From an uncultured Pelagibacteraceae bacterium (GTDB taxonomy: Bacteria > Pseudomonadota > Alphaproteobacteria > Pelagibacterales > AG-422-B15): a stretch of DNA of 64,000 nucleotides. This document shows positions 1 to 8,253 of this stretch, one piece after another. The stretch spans positions 166,001 through 230,000 of the forward strand of contig CABYZG010000001.1 in the NCBI GenBank assembly GCA_902523455.1, in the 5' to 3' direction. Position numbers and translations under genes: made by a program. Every line of letters starts with the position of its first letter. Within the stretch, counting starts at the first letter, position 1. Under the pieces are notes generated by a model that saw only the letters and a program-made list of their open reading frames with translations, was not told the origin of the DNA and searched no databases.

Positions 1-298
1 AAGATTTTAAATAAGTAATTTTTTGACGCGATAGTCCACATGACTTTAAGGTCATAAAGTGCATTTCTAATGTTTTATTAGGAGTTATTTTCTTTATTTT
101 TTTTTCATACCTTTCCCATACAGCTTGAGCGGCTTGAACAGAAATTTGTTGACCAACTATCGACCTGGCAAGTGTATAAAAAGGATCTGATTTTGAAAAA
201 AGAAAGTCCTTTGGATAATTTCTAATAATCTTCCCAAGTTTTTTATCTTTACTTTTTAGAACTTTTTTTGCTTTTTCCCAAAAAAATGGTTTTTTCAT
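1..298 (-). CDS. DNA-3-methyladenine glycosylase II family protein (HhH-GPD), N-terminal part
   Basis: Partial gene running off the left edge; I translated it by hand. The start ATG is at 298-296 and 99 residues are inside the window (MKKPFFWEKA...). The segment LARSIVGQQIS is the typical N-terminal signature of AlkA-type base-excision glycosylases, which remove alkylated bases from DNA. The helix-hairpin-helix and catalytic Asp would lie beyond the edge, so activity cannot be judged. It is divergent from the SCP2 gene across an AT-rich gap of about 80 bases. Endonuclease III is a less likely alternative because of the GQQIS motif. Confidence 0.8.
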   Translation of the reverse strand, partial: MKKPFFWEKAKKVLKSKDKKLGKIIRNYPKDFLFSKSDPFYTLARSIVGQQISVQAAQAVWERYEKKIKKITPNKTLEMHFMTLKSCGLSRQKITYLKS

Positions 299-319
299 AA
301 TTATACAATGAATTTAATA

Positions 320-348
320 TTGACATATATAATGTAAATTGTTTTATT
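320..348 (+). promoter_or_regulatory. Candidate sigma70-type promoter for the SCP2 gene
   Basis: A perfect TTGACA lies at 320-325, followed after 17 bases by TTTATT (4 of 6 matches to TATAAT) at 343-348. A perfect TATAAT also sits at 328-333 but is too close to pair with this -35. Either would start a short leader before the ATG at 381. Seen by eye only. Confidence 0.35.
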
Positions 349-380
349 TGCCATTCTAATTAATAAATGGAGATAAAATT

Positions 381-695
381 ATGGCTGACGTTGCTAGTTT
401 ATTGGCTGAGTTTCAAAAAGGTATCGAAGGAAAAGACACTGGTCTTGGAGCAACAGTTAAATTTGACTTTGAAGGGGCGGGATGCATTTTTCTTGATGGC
501 AAAGCTAACCCCAATACTGTTTCTGACGAGGACAAAGATGCTGATTGCACTTTATCTATGTCTCTTGAAACATTTGAACAAATGAGATCAGGAGAGGTTG
601 ATGGAACCTCAGCATTTATGCAAGGCAAATTAAAAGTATCTGGTGATATGTCAATTGCAATGAAGTTACAATCTGTAATGGACGCACTTGCCTAA
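381..695 (+). CDS. SCP2 sterol-binding domain protein
   Basis: A 104-residue protein made of a single SCP2 (sterol carrier protein 2-like) domain, with the usual pattern of a charged N-terminal helix, a GCIFLDGKAN strand turn, then DADCTLSMSLETFEQM and a C-terminal MQGKLKVSGDMSIAMKL segment. Stand-alone SCP2 proteins bind lipids or acyl-CoA; the ligand here is unknown. The ATG at 381 has a good ribosome site (GGAG about nine bases upstream) and is preferred over an overlapping reading in another frame. It is followed by a clear terminator and stands alone, so it is probably monocistronic. Confidence 0.9.
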   Translation: MADVASLLAEFQKGIEGKDTGLGATVKFDFEGAGCIFLDGKANPNTVSDEDKDADCTLSMSLETFEQMRSGEVDGTSAFMQGKLKVSGDMSIAMKLQSVMDALA

Positions 696-712
696 ATCTT
701 AAATAATTAAAA

Positions 713-1531
713 CTAACCCATCTTTGACTTATTCTTAGATGGGTTTTTTTTACTTAAAATTGTTCTGCATTTATTAAAAATCTTATTGTTTGAGCAGGCA
801 ATTATTTTTCCACCATTAAATATCTTTTTATTATCCCACGTTTTTAATATTCCACCTGCATTAATAATTATTGGTTCTAAAGCCCTTATATCCCATGGGT
901 TAAGTCCGCTTTCCACGACTATATCTACAAGCCCGTCTGCGAGTAAACAATAACTATAACAATCTCCACCAAGTCTAGTTAATTTGACTCTTTTACTGAG
1001 CCTCTCAAATGATGATTGATCACTTCTATTTGTAAATAAATATGGCGAAGTTGTATTTAATATTGATTTAGAAAGTTCTTTATTATCTCTAATTTTCAAA
1101 TTGGTTTTTTTGCCATTAATAATCTTATATGCTTTTTTTTCATATCCGATATATCTCTCATCTAATGCAGGAATATCTGCAAGACCCAAAATAATATTGC
1201 CGTTTTTTGAGAGTGAAATTAATGTACCCCAAAGAGGCATGCCTTGTATGAAAGACTTTGTTCCATCAATAGGATCAATGCACCATTCATAAGTACTATT
1301 TTTAAAATGGGTTTCTTCCTCTCCAATGATTGAATGATCAGGGTAATATTTTAAAATTAAACTATTTATTTTTTTTTGAATTTTAATATCTGCTACAGTT
1401 ACTGGATCAAAACCAATTTTTTTCTTATTATTTATTCTTATTTTTTTTTTAAAATATTTAAGAGAAATGAGACGAGCTTCATCTGCTAAGATATTTGAGA
1501 AATCTAAAAATATTTTTATATCTTTTTCCAT
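713..1531 (-). CDS. hisN: Inositol monophosphatase-family phosphatase, probably histidinol-phosphatase HisN
   Basis: A 272-residue member of the lithium-sensitive inositol monophosphatase superfamily. The metal-binding signatures are all visible: GEE at 70-72, WCIDPIDGT at 83-91 and NPWD at 211-214 followed by an INAGG segment. Alphaproteobacteria commonly use this subfamily (HisN) to dephosphorylate L-histidinol phosphate in histidine synthesis; SuhB-like or CysQ-like roles are alternatives. A second, more SuhB-like paralogue lies at 12.7-13.5 kb, which supports a separate role for this one. No his genes are adjacent. The 3' end overlaps the SCP2 terminator. Confidence 0.75.
   Translation of the reverse strand: MEKDIKIFLDFSNILADEARLISLKYFKKKIRINNKKKIGFDPVTVADIKIQKKINSLILKYYPDHSIIGEEETHFKNSTYEWCIDPIDGTKSFIQGMPLWGTLISLSKNGNIILGLADIPALDERYIGYEKKAYKIINGKKTNLKIRDNKELSKSILNTTSPYLFTNRSDQSSFERLSKRVKLTRLGGDCYSYCLLADGLVDIVVESGLNPWDIRALEPIIINAGGILKTWDNKKIFNGGKIIACSNNKIFNKCRTILSKKNPSKNKSKMG
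715..751 (+). terminator. Rho-independent terminator after the SCP2 gene
   Basis: A perfect 9-bp stem, AACCCATCT (715-723) with AGATGGGTT (737-745), has a 13-base loop and is followed by a run of T to 751. It overlaps the last codons of the convergent phosphatase gene, so it may act on both strands; the minus-strand exit also carries a short T run. Confidence 0.8.
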
Positions 1532-1588
1532 ATTATATATAATATATTATGCTTTGAATTAGTATTTGTACTTTTGTATCATAAAATT

Positions 1589-2866
1589 ATGACTAAAAAA
1601 AATATCGTTATGTTTATTTTTGTTATTTTGCCATCATTTTTATTGGCAGATAATGAAATTAACAACATATATACTGGTGAAAGAGAGCCAATAAAAAGTC
1701 CTATCTCCCAATACGACCCTGAAATAAACTCTTATCCAGACCCGTTTCATAATGACCAAATAATTTTAACGATTGATCAAAATAATTATATGAATTTTAT
1801 TGATAATATTCTTACCCCCGGTCAAATAGAAATGTTTGAGGCTTATCCTGAAACTTTTAAAATGCACGTATATCCTTCAAGAAGAAGTTGCGCTGTTCCT
1901 AATGAGGTTTTAAAATTAACAAAAGAAAATGCAAAACTTACTGATCAAGGTGAAGGAATAGATGGAGTTGTAGGAAGTATTCCTTTTCCGAACCCAAGTG
2001 AAGCACTTCATCATGTATGGAACCATATTTTAAGATATCGAGGAGTAAATATAAAGGGATCTTCCCCTTTTTACATTGTTAACCCTGATAGTTCGATCAC
2101 ATTTGGTACTGGTGAAGCTGTTGCTATCAATTATTGGAATCCTTTTATTGAAAATGATTCAGGTCTGCAAGGTATGCTAATGTCAAAAGTAACTCACCCG
2201 CCAAGGCTAGCAGACGCTTCATTGCTTGTAATTGAATCTTTGAATGCTTTTAAAACTCCTCGTCGAACTTGGGTATATAATCCTGGAACAAGACGAGTAA
2301 AGAGAGCACCTGATATAGCATATGATTATAAGCCGTCTGCAAATCAAGGTTTAACAACTACAGACCAGTTTGATGGTTTCAATGGAGCAAAAGATAGATA
2401 TAATTGGTCATTCAAAGGGACTTCAAAAAAATTAATGCCATATAATGCATATAAGTTTCATGAAACAAATATAGAAAAAATATTGACTACACATCATGTA
2501 AATCAAGAGTTTTTACGATACGAATTGGTCAATGTAAATGTTGTTCAAGCAAATCTTAAAACAGATAAGAGACACATTATTCCTCATAGAACTATGTATT
2601 TTGATTTAGATAGTCATAATCTGCTTGTAGAAGAAACTTATGATGATGAAAATAAAATAATGGCATACAGAGAGTTTCCATTAATAAATTTTTATGATCA
2701 ACCTATGTGTTTATCTATTCATAGCGCTACCTATGACTTTGCTACAAAACGCTATCAATTAACTAACGTCAGATCAAAGGATATACCTAAAATTCAATGG
2801 AGACTTACTAAACCTCATGACGAGAAAATGTTTACACCTGAGGGGTTAAAAAGATTTGCCAAATAG
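1589..2866 (+). CDS. DUF1329 family exported protein
   Basis: About 425 residues. I start it at the ATG at 1589 rather than the TTG 15 bases upstream because the ATG begins a clean signal peptide (MTKKNIVMFIFVILPSFLLA). The mature part carries DUF1329 hallmarks: RRTWVYNPGTRRVKRAP, then a TTDQFDGFNGAKDRY segment and a PYNAYK motif. DUF1329 proteins are periplasmic or outer-membrane-associated with a fold like lipoprotein carriers and usually occur beside RND exporters; none is seen here. Function unknown. It is divergent from hisN across 57 bases. Confidence 0.8.
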   Translation: MTKKNIVMFIFVILPSFLLADNEINNIYTGEREPIKSPISQYDPEINSYPDPFHNDQIILTIDQNNYMNFIDNILTPGQIEMFEAYPETFKMHVYPSRRSCAVPNEVLKLTKENAKLTDQGEGIDGVVGSIPFPNPSEALHHVWNHILRYRGVNIKGSSPFYIVNPDSSITFGTGEAVAINYWNPFIENDSGLQGMLMSKVTHPPRLADASLLVIESLNAFKTPRRTWVYNPGTRRVKRAPDIAYDYKPSANQGLTTTDQFDGFNGAKDRYNWSFKGTSKKLMPYNAYKFHETNIEKILTTHHVNQEFLRYELVNVNVVQANLKTDKRHIIPHRTMYFDLDSHNLLVEETYDDENKIMAYREFPLINFYDQPMCLSIHSATYDFATKRYQLTNVRSKDIPKIQWRLTKPHDEKMFTPEGLKRFAK

Positions 2867-2906
2867 CAATTAAAAAATTATATATCATTGATATATAACC
2901 CATTTT

Positions 2907-2981
2907 GGGCACGTAGCTCAGTGGTAGAGCATCACGTTGACATCGTGGGGGTTGTTGGTTCGATCCCAACCGTGCCCACCA
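2907..2981 (+). tRNA. tRNA-Val (GAC)
   Basis: A 75-base tRNA with acceptor stem GGGCACG/CGTGCCC, D arm GCTC...GAGC, anticodon stem TCACG/CGTGG around loop TTGACAT (anticodon GAC), a T arm containing GGTTCGATCC, and encoded CCA at 2979-2981. An AT-only hairpin (2878-2898) lies just upstream. Confidence 0.95.
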
Positions 2982-3038
2982 TAAAATTCAATTATATGTT
3001 GTTTTTTATTATTTAATTATATAAAAGATCGCATTGAT

Positions 3039-3173
3039 ATGAAAAAGCCAAATAAAATTAGAGAAGCAAGACTTAATAAGACAAGGTCAAGAAAAAATAA
3101 TATTCGTAAAGAAAAAGTTAGACTTAAAAAAATTGAGGAAGCAAACGCACCTCAACCGGAGCCTCAACAATGA
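3039..3173 (+). CDS. Small basic protein upstream of rpmJ (unknown)
   Basis: A 44-residue ORF from ATG 3039, very rich in Lys and Arg ([20 protein letters not shown] at the start) with an acidic/proline/glutamine tail ending PQPEPQQ. Its stop overlaps the rpmJ start (ATGA), so translation of the two is probably coupled. I do not recognise a family. The basic, probably unfolded composition and the neighbour suggest RNA or ribosome contact, but that is inference. A chance ORF is possible, although the exact overlap with rpmJ argues against it. Confidence 0.5.
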   Translation: MKKPNKIREARLNKTRSRKNNIRKEKVRLKKIEEANAPQPEPQQ

Positions 3174-3295
3174 AAGTAAGAAGTTCTCTAAAAAATCTAA
3201 AGACAAGAGACCGAAATAATAAACTTATAAAAAGAAAAGGGCGCTTATACGTAATTAATAAAAGAAATCCAAGAATGAAAGCTCGCCAAGGCTAA
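3170..3295 (+). CDS. rpmJ: Ribosomal protein bL36
   Basis: A 41-residue protein beginning [14 protein letters not shown] and ending [20 protein letters not shown], the form of bL36 common in alphaproteobacteria, which lacks the zinc-binding cysteines. It is a component of the large ribosomal subunit. There is no clear Shine-Dalgarno; the start is embedded in the stop of the preceding small ORF, which points to coupled translation. Confidence 0.93.
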   Translation: MKVRSSLKNLKTRDRNNKLIKRKGRLYVINKRNPRMKARQG

Positions 3296-3301
3296 TAATA
3301 T

Positions 3302-4000
3302 TTGTCGTCTAAAAAAAATAAAAGAATTCTTTTTATTGCAGATCATGCATCAAATTACATACCAAGTTCATTAAAAAATTTAGGCCTTAAAGACAACCAA
3401 TTAAATTCACATATTGCGTATGATCTAGGGGTAAAGGAATTGTGTATTAATTTATCCAATCTACTTAACTCAAAATATATTATAGGTGAATACTCAAGGC
3501 TTATTATAGATTTAAATAGAGATATTACAGATCCAACATTAATTCCAGAAATTGTTGATAGAAAAATTATAAAAAAAAATTTAAATCTTAGTAGTTATTA
3601 TAAAAGGAAAAGAATTTCAGAAATATATAATAGATATCATCGTAATATTAAAAAAACTATAAATCAAAACAATATAACTGTATTAATTTCCCTTCACTCA
3701 TTCAATCCAATATTTAAAAAGAAAAAAAGAAATATTCATTTTGGTATTTTATCGAATAGAGATCACAGATTGAGTGACTATATAATAACAGAAATGAAAA
3801 GTAACAAATTGAAAGTTGGTGACAATGAGCCCTATGAGGGAAATTTGATTGGTGATACGATGTATAAACACGGTCTTAAAAATAATTTACATCATACTTT
3901 AATTGAGGTCAGAAACGATTTACTTTCTTCTCCAACTAAGATACACAGAGTTTCAGTGCTGTTGAAAAAAGTTATAAATAATTCAATTAATAGGATCTAG
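3302..4000 (+). CDS. N-formylglutamate amidohydrolase family protein
   Basis: A 232-residue protein with the family landmarks DHASN (14-18), SRLIIDLNR (65-73), SLHSF (130-134) and a late IEVRNDL. These enzymes are zinc-dependent and hydrolyse N-formylglutamate in histidine breakdown, but many alphaproteobacterial members sit outside hut operons and their substrate is not known. No hut gene is nearby. The start is a TTG, six bases after the rpmJ stop; no ATG upstream is in frame. It probably shares a transcript with rpmJ and the next hydrolase (seven-base gap). Confidence 0.8.
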   Translation: MSSKKNKRILFIADHASNYIPSSLKNLGLKDNQLNSHIAYDLGVKELCINLSNLLNSKYIIGEYSRLIIDLNRDITDPTLIPEIVDRKIIKKNLNLSSYYKRKRISEIYNRYHRNIKKTINQNNITVLISLHSFNPIFKKKKRNIHFGILSNRDHRLSDYIITEMKSNKLKVGDNEPYEGNLIGDTMYKHGLKNNLHHTLIEVRNDLLSSPTKIHRVSVLLKKVINNSINRI

Positions 4001-4007
4001 AAATAAA

Positions 4008-4910
4008 ATGAGTCAAGTAACTCCAAAGTGGTTTGAAAAAGCAATAGCTAATAAGCCTGAAGTACTGTCTGTGAAAATAAAAGGGATAAAGATTTCCTAT
4101 AATGCCTGGGGCGACAAATCAAAACCGGGCTTAATTTTTATTCATGGTGGTATGGCACATGCAGAGTGGTGGAGTTTTATTGCTCCTTACTTTGCAAAAA
4201 CACATAGAGTTATAGCTATGAATCTAGGTGGAATGGGTGATAGTGAATGGAAGAAAAAATATTCAGTTGAGTCTTGGGGCGCAGAAATAGTTGGTGTATG
4301 TAAAAAAGAAAAATTAAAAAAACCTATTTTTATTGGACATAGCCTCGGTGGCATGTGCGGAGTGTACGCTGCTTCTTTAATGAAAAAAAAATTGTATGGC
4401 TTAGTCATAGTAGATACAGCTATAATGCCCCCTACTGATAATCCTCCTAAATTCGATTTAAAAGTCAGAGCTAATAACGTTTATAAAAAAATGTCAGATA
4501 TTATTGAGCGTTTCAGATTAGTTCCATCTCAGAGTGACGCTCTTGAATATGCAATGAATTTCATAGCTGAAAAATCTATTAAAAAAGTCAGAGGTGGATG
4601 GACATGGAAATTTGACCCAAGTTATATGAATATTTTTACAAGTGACAATTTTGCAGAAAGGCAAGCTGTTTTGAGAAAAACACTGAAGGGTCTTAAATGT
4701 AGAGTTGCAGTATTTAGGGGTGAGAAATCATCTATCTTTCCAGGATTTAGTGCAAAGTATATGAATGAATTGATGGATAAGAAATCACCGATAATTAACA
4801 TACCAGAAGCTCATCATCATATTATGGTAGATCAACCTTTAGCGCTCGTTTCAGCTTTAAGATCATTAATTATTGATTGGGATCATTCAAAACCATCTAA
4901 AGCACTGTAA
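4008..4910 (+). CDS. Alpha/beta-fold hydrolase
   Basis: A 300-residue alpha/beta hydrolase. An oxyanion-hole segment FIHGGMAHAEWW lies near residue 44, the nucleophile elbow GHSLGG at 110-115 (Ser112), and a C-terminal HHHIMVDQP supplies the histidine. The acid residue is probably in the FRGEKSS strand. No signal peptide is seen, so it is cytosolic. Substrate unknown; related proteins are annotated as esterases or epoxide-hydrolase-like enzymes. It follows the N-formylglutamate amidohydrolase-like gene by seven bases. Confidence 0.8.
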   Translation: MSQVTPKWFEKAIANKPEVLSVKIKGIKISYNAWGDKSKPGLIFIHGGMAHAEWWSFIAPYFAKTHRVIAMNLGGMGDSEWKKKYSVESWGAEIVGVCKKEKLKKPIFIGHSLGGMCGVYAASLMKKKLYGLVIVDTAIMPPTDNPPKFDLKVRANNVYKKMSDIIERFRLVPSQSDALEYAMNFIAEKSIKKVRGGWTWKFDPSYMNIFTSDNFAERQAVLRKTLKGLKCRVAVFRGEKSSIFPGFSAKYMNELMDKKSPIINIPEAHHHIMVDQPLALVSALRSLIIDWDHSKPSKAL

Positions 4911-4999
4911 ACTATATATAAATCAATCATCTCTAATCCAATATTAACTAAAAAAAACACTGTTAAATTCGATATTTAGAAATATATTATCTGCTTATC

Positions 5000-5110
5000 A
5001 TGGATATATCAGAGCAGAAAAAAACTTATAGTTTCTTCGGCAAACTCATTTTATGGGGGTCTGTTGGTGTTATTGTTGTTTTGGTTTTGATGGCAATTTT
5101 TTTAATATAA
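5000..5110 (+). CDS. aa3-type cytochrome c oxidase subunit IV (small)
   Basis: A 36-residue ORF: MDISEQKKTYSFFGKL followed by one hydrophobic helix, ILWGSVGVIVVLVLMAIFLI. It matches the small bacterial aa3-oxidase subunit IV family (MDIxEQxKTFxxF then a single membrane span), an accessory subunit at the oxidase periphery. As I recall from other alphaproteobacteria, this gene often sits directly before pntAA and not with the other cox genes; here the gap to pntAA is 11 bases. It overlaps an N-terminal over-extension of the pntAA frame, which supports the shorter pntAA start. Confidence 0.8.
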   Translation: MDISEQKKTYSFFGKLILWGSVGVIVVLVLMAIFLI

Positions 5111-5121
5111 ATTTTAAATTT

Positions 5122-6243
5122 ATGCGCGCTTATATTTTAAAAGAAAGTGAGTCAGAATTACGTGTGTCGGCTTCCCCTGATAGCGTAAAAAAGATGGTTG
5201 AGTTAGGAATTTCTGTGAATATACAATCTGCTGCGGGTCAAAATTCAAATTTTTCTGACGAAAGTTATCAAGCAAACGGGGCCAAGATTTTTAATAATAC
5301 TTCCGAAATTTCAAACGCTGATATCATAATAAAAGTAAATAAACCAACAGACGATGAAATTTCATCAATGAAAGAAGGCTCTTTATTCATCGGTTCTTTG
5401 GATCCTTATAATAGTAGGGAGACGCTAAATAAACTAAGAGATAAGGGTGTAACCTCGTTTGCAATGGAATTAATGCCAAGAATAACAAGAGCTCAATCTA
5501 TGGATATACTCTCTTCACAATCTAACTTAGCTGGGTACAAGGCTGTGATAGACGCGACCTATTTATTTAATAAAGCAATGCCAATGATGATGACGGCTGC
5601 TGGCACAATCGCACCAGCAAAAGTTATGGTATTTGGCGCTGGTGTTGCTGGTTTACAAGCTATTGCTACTGCAAAGAGACTTGGAGCAATCGTTTCTGCA
5701 ACTGACGTAAGGATGGTAGCAAAAGAACAAGTCGAGAGTTTAGGTGGTAAATTTGTTATGGTTGAGGATGATGAGACCCAGGATGCAGAAACATCCGGCG
5801 GTTACGCAAAAGAAATGAGTAATGAATTTAAAGCTAAGCAGGCAAAGCTTATTTCAGATACCTTAGCAACTCAAGATATTGCCATATGTACAGCACTTAT
5901 TCCTGGGAAGAAAGCTCCAATACTTATTTCAGAGGAACAGGTTAGATCGATGAAACCTGGATCAATAATAATTGATCTTGCAGCCGAGAGCGGTGGAAAT
6001 TGCGAGTGCTCTGTAGCTGGTGAGACCAAGGAGGTTGGAGGCGTGCATGTAGTAGGTTCAAAAGATATAACTTCAACAATTTCTGAAGATGCTTCGGCGC
6101 TATTTTCAAAAAATATTCTTAATTTTTTAACGTTATTAATCGACAGCGAGTCCAAGTCTATAAATATTGATTGGGATGATGAGATTATACAAGGAATACT
6201 CGTTACAAAAAATAATGAAATTGTTCATAAGGAGCTAAGCTAA
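5122..6243 (+). CDS. pntAA: NAD(P) transhydrogenase subunit alpha part 1
   Basis: 373 residues from the ATG at 5122 ([15 protein letters not shown]); a longer reading in the same frame runs through the upstream oxidase subunit gene and is rejected. This is the NAD(H)-binding dI domain of proton-translocating transhydrogenase: the [20 protein letters not shown] segment and the Rossmann [10 protein letters not shown] (about 168-177) are visible. The enzyme couples proton entry to NADPH formation. The stop overlaps the pntAB start by one base (TAATG). The three-gene split is the usual alphaproteobacterial arrangement. Confidence 0.95.
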   Translation: MRAYILKESESELRVSASPDSVKKMVELGISVNIQSAAGQNSNFSDESYQANGAKIFNNTSEISNADIIIKVNKPTDDEISSMKEGSLFIGSLDPYNSRETLNKLRDKGVTSFAMELMPRITRAQSMDILSSQSNLAGYKAVIDATYLFNKAMPMMMTAAGTIAPAKVMVFGAGVAGLQAIATAKRLGAIVSATDVRMVAKEQVESLGGKFVMVEDDETQDAETSGGYAKEMSNEFKAKQAKLISDTLATQDIAICTALIPGKKAPILISEEQVRSMKPGSIIIDLAAESGGNCECSVAGETKEVGGVHVVGSKDITSTISEDASALFSKNILNFLTLLIDSESKSINIDWDDEIIQGILVTKNNEIVHKELS

Positions 6244-6566
6244 TGGAAGTAATTGATCCAAATATATTTAGACTAACCATTTTTGTATTATCAATTTTTG
6301 TGGGTTACTATGTAGTTTGGAGTGTGACGCCTGCCTTACATACTCCTTTAATGGCCGTTACTAATGCGATATCATCAGTAATAATTGTTGGTGGGTTATT
6401 TGCACTCGTCTCAAATACTGATCAGACATTTCTAGGAATTTTATCTAAAAGTTTTGGGTTTATAGCGGTCTTGCTAGCTGCGGTAAATATATTTGGTGGA
6501 TTCTTAGTAACACAAAGGATGTTAGCAATGTATAAAAAGAAACCAAAAAATCAGGATAAAAAATAA
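6243..6566 (+). CDS. pntAB: NAD(P) transhydrogenase subunit alpha part 2
   Basis: A 107-residue membrane subunit with about three to four hydrophobic helices, the N-terminal half of the membrane domain dII. Characteristic features are the [18 protein letters not shown] motif and a C-terminal [13 protein letters not shown] helix end. It joins pntAA and pntB through one-base stop/start overlaps on both sides, so the three subunits are translationally coupled. Confidence 0.95.
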   Translation: MEVIDPNIFRLTIFVLSIFVGYYVVWSVTPALHTPLMAVTNAISSVIIVGGLFALVSNTDQTFLGILSKSFGFIAVLLAAVNIFGGFLVTQRMLAMYKKKPKNQDKK

Positions 6567-7963
6567 TGCACAATCTTGTAGCAGTTGCTTACGTTATATC
6601 TGGAATATTCTTTATTATTGCTTTAAGAGGCCTATCTTCACCAGAAAGTTCTCGAAGAGGGAATATTTTTGGTATGTTTGGTATGCTAATTGCTGTGCTT
6701 GCCACATTATTCTCTGTTAACTTTTTTACATCTAATATTCAAACTATAGGTTTAGTACTAATTGCAATAGTTATTGGTGGATTAATTGGTTCAGTGATTG
6801 CTAGGAAAATTGCAATGACTGCAATGCCGCAACTTGTTGCTGCTTTTCACAGCTTAGTAGGACTTGCAGCAGTATTTGTTGCATTAGCAGCGTTTTATGC
6901 GCCTGAGGCTTTTAACATTGGTACTGTTGGAAAAATTAAAACTTTAAGTTTAGTAGAAATGTCTCTTGGTGCTGTGATTGGTGCTATTACTTTTTCTGGT
7001 TCAGTAATTGCATTTGGTAAATTACAAGGCATCATGTCAGGTTCACCAATTGTATTTAAGGGTCAACACCTCGTAAATTTGTTAATTGGTTTGATTATAA
7101 TCTCAGGTATTGCTTATTTTTGTTTTAATCAAGATCAAAATATTTATTTAGCAATTATCGCGCTCTCATTTCTGATTGGATTTTTAATTATTATTCCTAT
7201 TGGTGGGGCTGATATGCCTGTTGTTGTTTCAATGTTAAACTCTTATTCTGGATGGGCTGCAGCTGGAATTGGTTTTACTCTTGGAAACACTGCACTGATT
7301 ATCACTGGTGCTTTAGTTGGATCATCTGGAGCAATTTTATCTTATATAATGTGTGCTGCTATGAACAGATCGTTCATCAGTGTTATTCTTGGTGGATTTG
7401 GTGCAGAGGATGCCGCGGTATCTAAAGATGTGGAGCAAAGACCTGTCAAAGAAGGTAGCGCTGATGATGCTGCATTTATTATGAAGAATGCAGGTTCAGT
7501 TATTATTGTTCCTGGATATGGAATGGCAGTCGCACAAGCACAGCATGCACTTAAAGAAATGACAGATGCGCTAAAATCAAATGGTGTAAAAGTTACATTT
7601 GCAATTCATCCTGTTGCGGGAAGAATGCCAGGACACATGAATGTATTATTAGCTGAAGCAAATGTTCCTTATGATGAGGTTTTTGAACTTGAGGATATTA
7701 ATTCTGAATTCTCTCAAGCTGATGTTGCTTTTGTAATTGGAGCTAATGATGTAACGAATCCTATAGCAAAAACAGATCCTGCATCACCAATTTACGGAAT
7801 GCCTATTCTTGATGTAGAAAAAGCCAATACAGTTCTGTTTGTCAAAAGGGGACGAGGTCTCGGCTATGCAGGTATTGATAATGAATTATTTTATCGTGAC
7901 AATACTATGATGCTATTTTCGGATGCAAAAAAAATGGTTGAAGGTATTGTTAAAGCTTTATAA
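6566..7963 (+). CDS. pntB: NAD(P) transhydrogenase subunit beta
   Basis: 465 residues: an N-terminal membrane half with several helices (to about residue 265) and a C-terminal NADP(H)-binding domain dIII. Visible signatures are [22 protein letters not shown], the dIII loop [29 protein letters not shown] and [10 protein letters not shown]. Length is normal for PntB. The stop codon lies inside an inverted repeat shared with the convergent rpsU gene. Confidence 0.95.
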   Translation: MHNLVAVAYVISGIFFIIALRGLSSPESSRRGNIFGMFGMLIAVLATLFSVNFFTSNIQTIGLVLIAIVIGGLIGSVIARKIAMTAMPQLVAAFHSLVGLAAVFVALAAFYAPEAFNIGTVGKIKTLSLVEMSLGAVIGAITFSGSVIAFGKLQGIMSGSPIVFKGQHLVNLLIGLIIISGIAYFCFNQDQNIYLAIIALSFLIGFLIIIPIGGADMPVVVSMLNSYSGWAAAGIGFTLGNTALIITGALVGSSGAILSYIMCAAMNRSFISVILGGFGAEDAAVSKDVEQRPVKEGSADDAAFIMKNAGSVIIVPGYGMAVAQAQHALKEMTDALKSNGVKVTFAIHPVAGRMPGHMNVLLAEANVPYDEVFELEDINSEFSQADVAFVIGANDVTNPIAKTDPASPIYGMPILDVEKANTVLFVKRGRGLGYAGIDNELFYRDNTMMLFSDAKKMVEGIVKAL

Positions 7964-7983
7964 AGATTTAGCTATAAATCTTT
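7962..7983. terminator. AT-rich hairpin between convergent pntB and rpsU
   Basis: AAAGATTTA (7962-7970) and TAAATCTTT (7975-7983) form a perfect 9-bp stem with a four-base loop; it contains the stop codons of both pntB and rpsU. A T-rich stretch follows on the plus strand but it is not a clean run. Plausible weak bidirectional terminator. Confidence 0.4.
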
Positions 7984-8165
7984 CTTCTAGCCATTTTACG
8001 TGAGCGACGAATGTTTTCAGCTTTCTCTCTTAATTTTTTTTGACTAGGTTTTTCAAAGTAAGTTCTCATCTTCATTTCTTTAAAAATGCCTTCTCTTTGC
8101 ATCTTTTTTTTGAGAATACGAAGGGCTCCCTCCACATTATTATCTTTTACACTTACTTCGACTAT
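7968..8165 (-). CDS. rpsU: Ribosomal protein bS21 with an apparent ATA start codon
   Basis: Hand-translated 65-residue protein, unmistakably bS21: [20 protein letters not shown] followed by [20 protein letters not shown] and a basic tail. bS21 joins the small subunit and helps initiation. In frame, upstream of the conserved V-x-V start there is no ATG, GTG or TTG before a stop about ten codons back. The codon at the usual Met position is ATA (8165-8163), eight bases after a perfect AAGGAGG (8180-8174). Either AUA is the real start or the base is a sequencing error. It is downstream of purK on the same strand with an 88-base gap. Confidence 0.9.
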   Translation of the reverse strand: MVEVSVKDNNVEGALRILKKKMQREGIFKEMKMRTYFEKPSQKKLREKAENIRRSRKMARRKIYS

Positions 8166-8173
8166 TGTTCTGC

Positions 8174-8180
8174 CCTCCTT
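8174..8180 (-). promoter_or_regulatory. Perfect Shine-Dalgarno that fixes the rpsU start
   Basis: AAGGAGG, a complete match to the anti-Shine-Dalgarno, stands eight bases before the ATA codon. Most genes in this window have weak or no such site, so a perfect site before a non-canonical start is striking and supports initiation there. Confidence 0.75.
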
Positions 8181-8203
8181 AAGAGCAAGTTAAAATTTGA
8201 GGA

Positions 8204-8232
8204 TTTTTAGCACTTGGATACACGCTTGTCCA
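8204..8232 (-). promoter_or_regulatory. Candidate rpsU promoter
   Basis: On the minus strand TGGACA (8232-8227) is followed after 17 bases by TAAAAA (8209-8204). It would give rpsU its own transcript with a leader of about 30 bases that contains the strong ribosome site. Eye-based call. Confidence 0.3.
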
Positions 8233-8253
8233 CATAAAAGAAAAAGATTTAAT

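Noticed and set aside
2878..2898. AT-only inverted repeat before tRNA-Val as a terminator
   Set aside because: The stem has a single-base centre, almost no G/C pairs and no T run; chance is likely in sequence this AT-rich.
5053..5121. N-terminal extension of pntAA
   Set aside because: It overlaps the cytochrome oxidase subunit IV gene in another frame and is unlike any PntAA N-terminus; the ATG at 5122 gives the canonical start.
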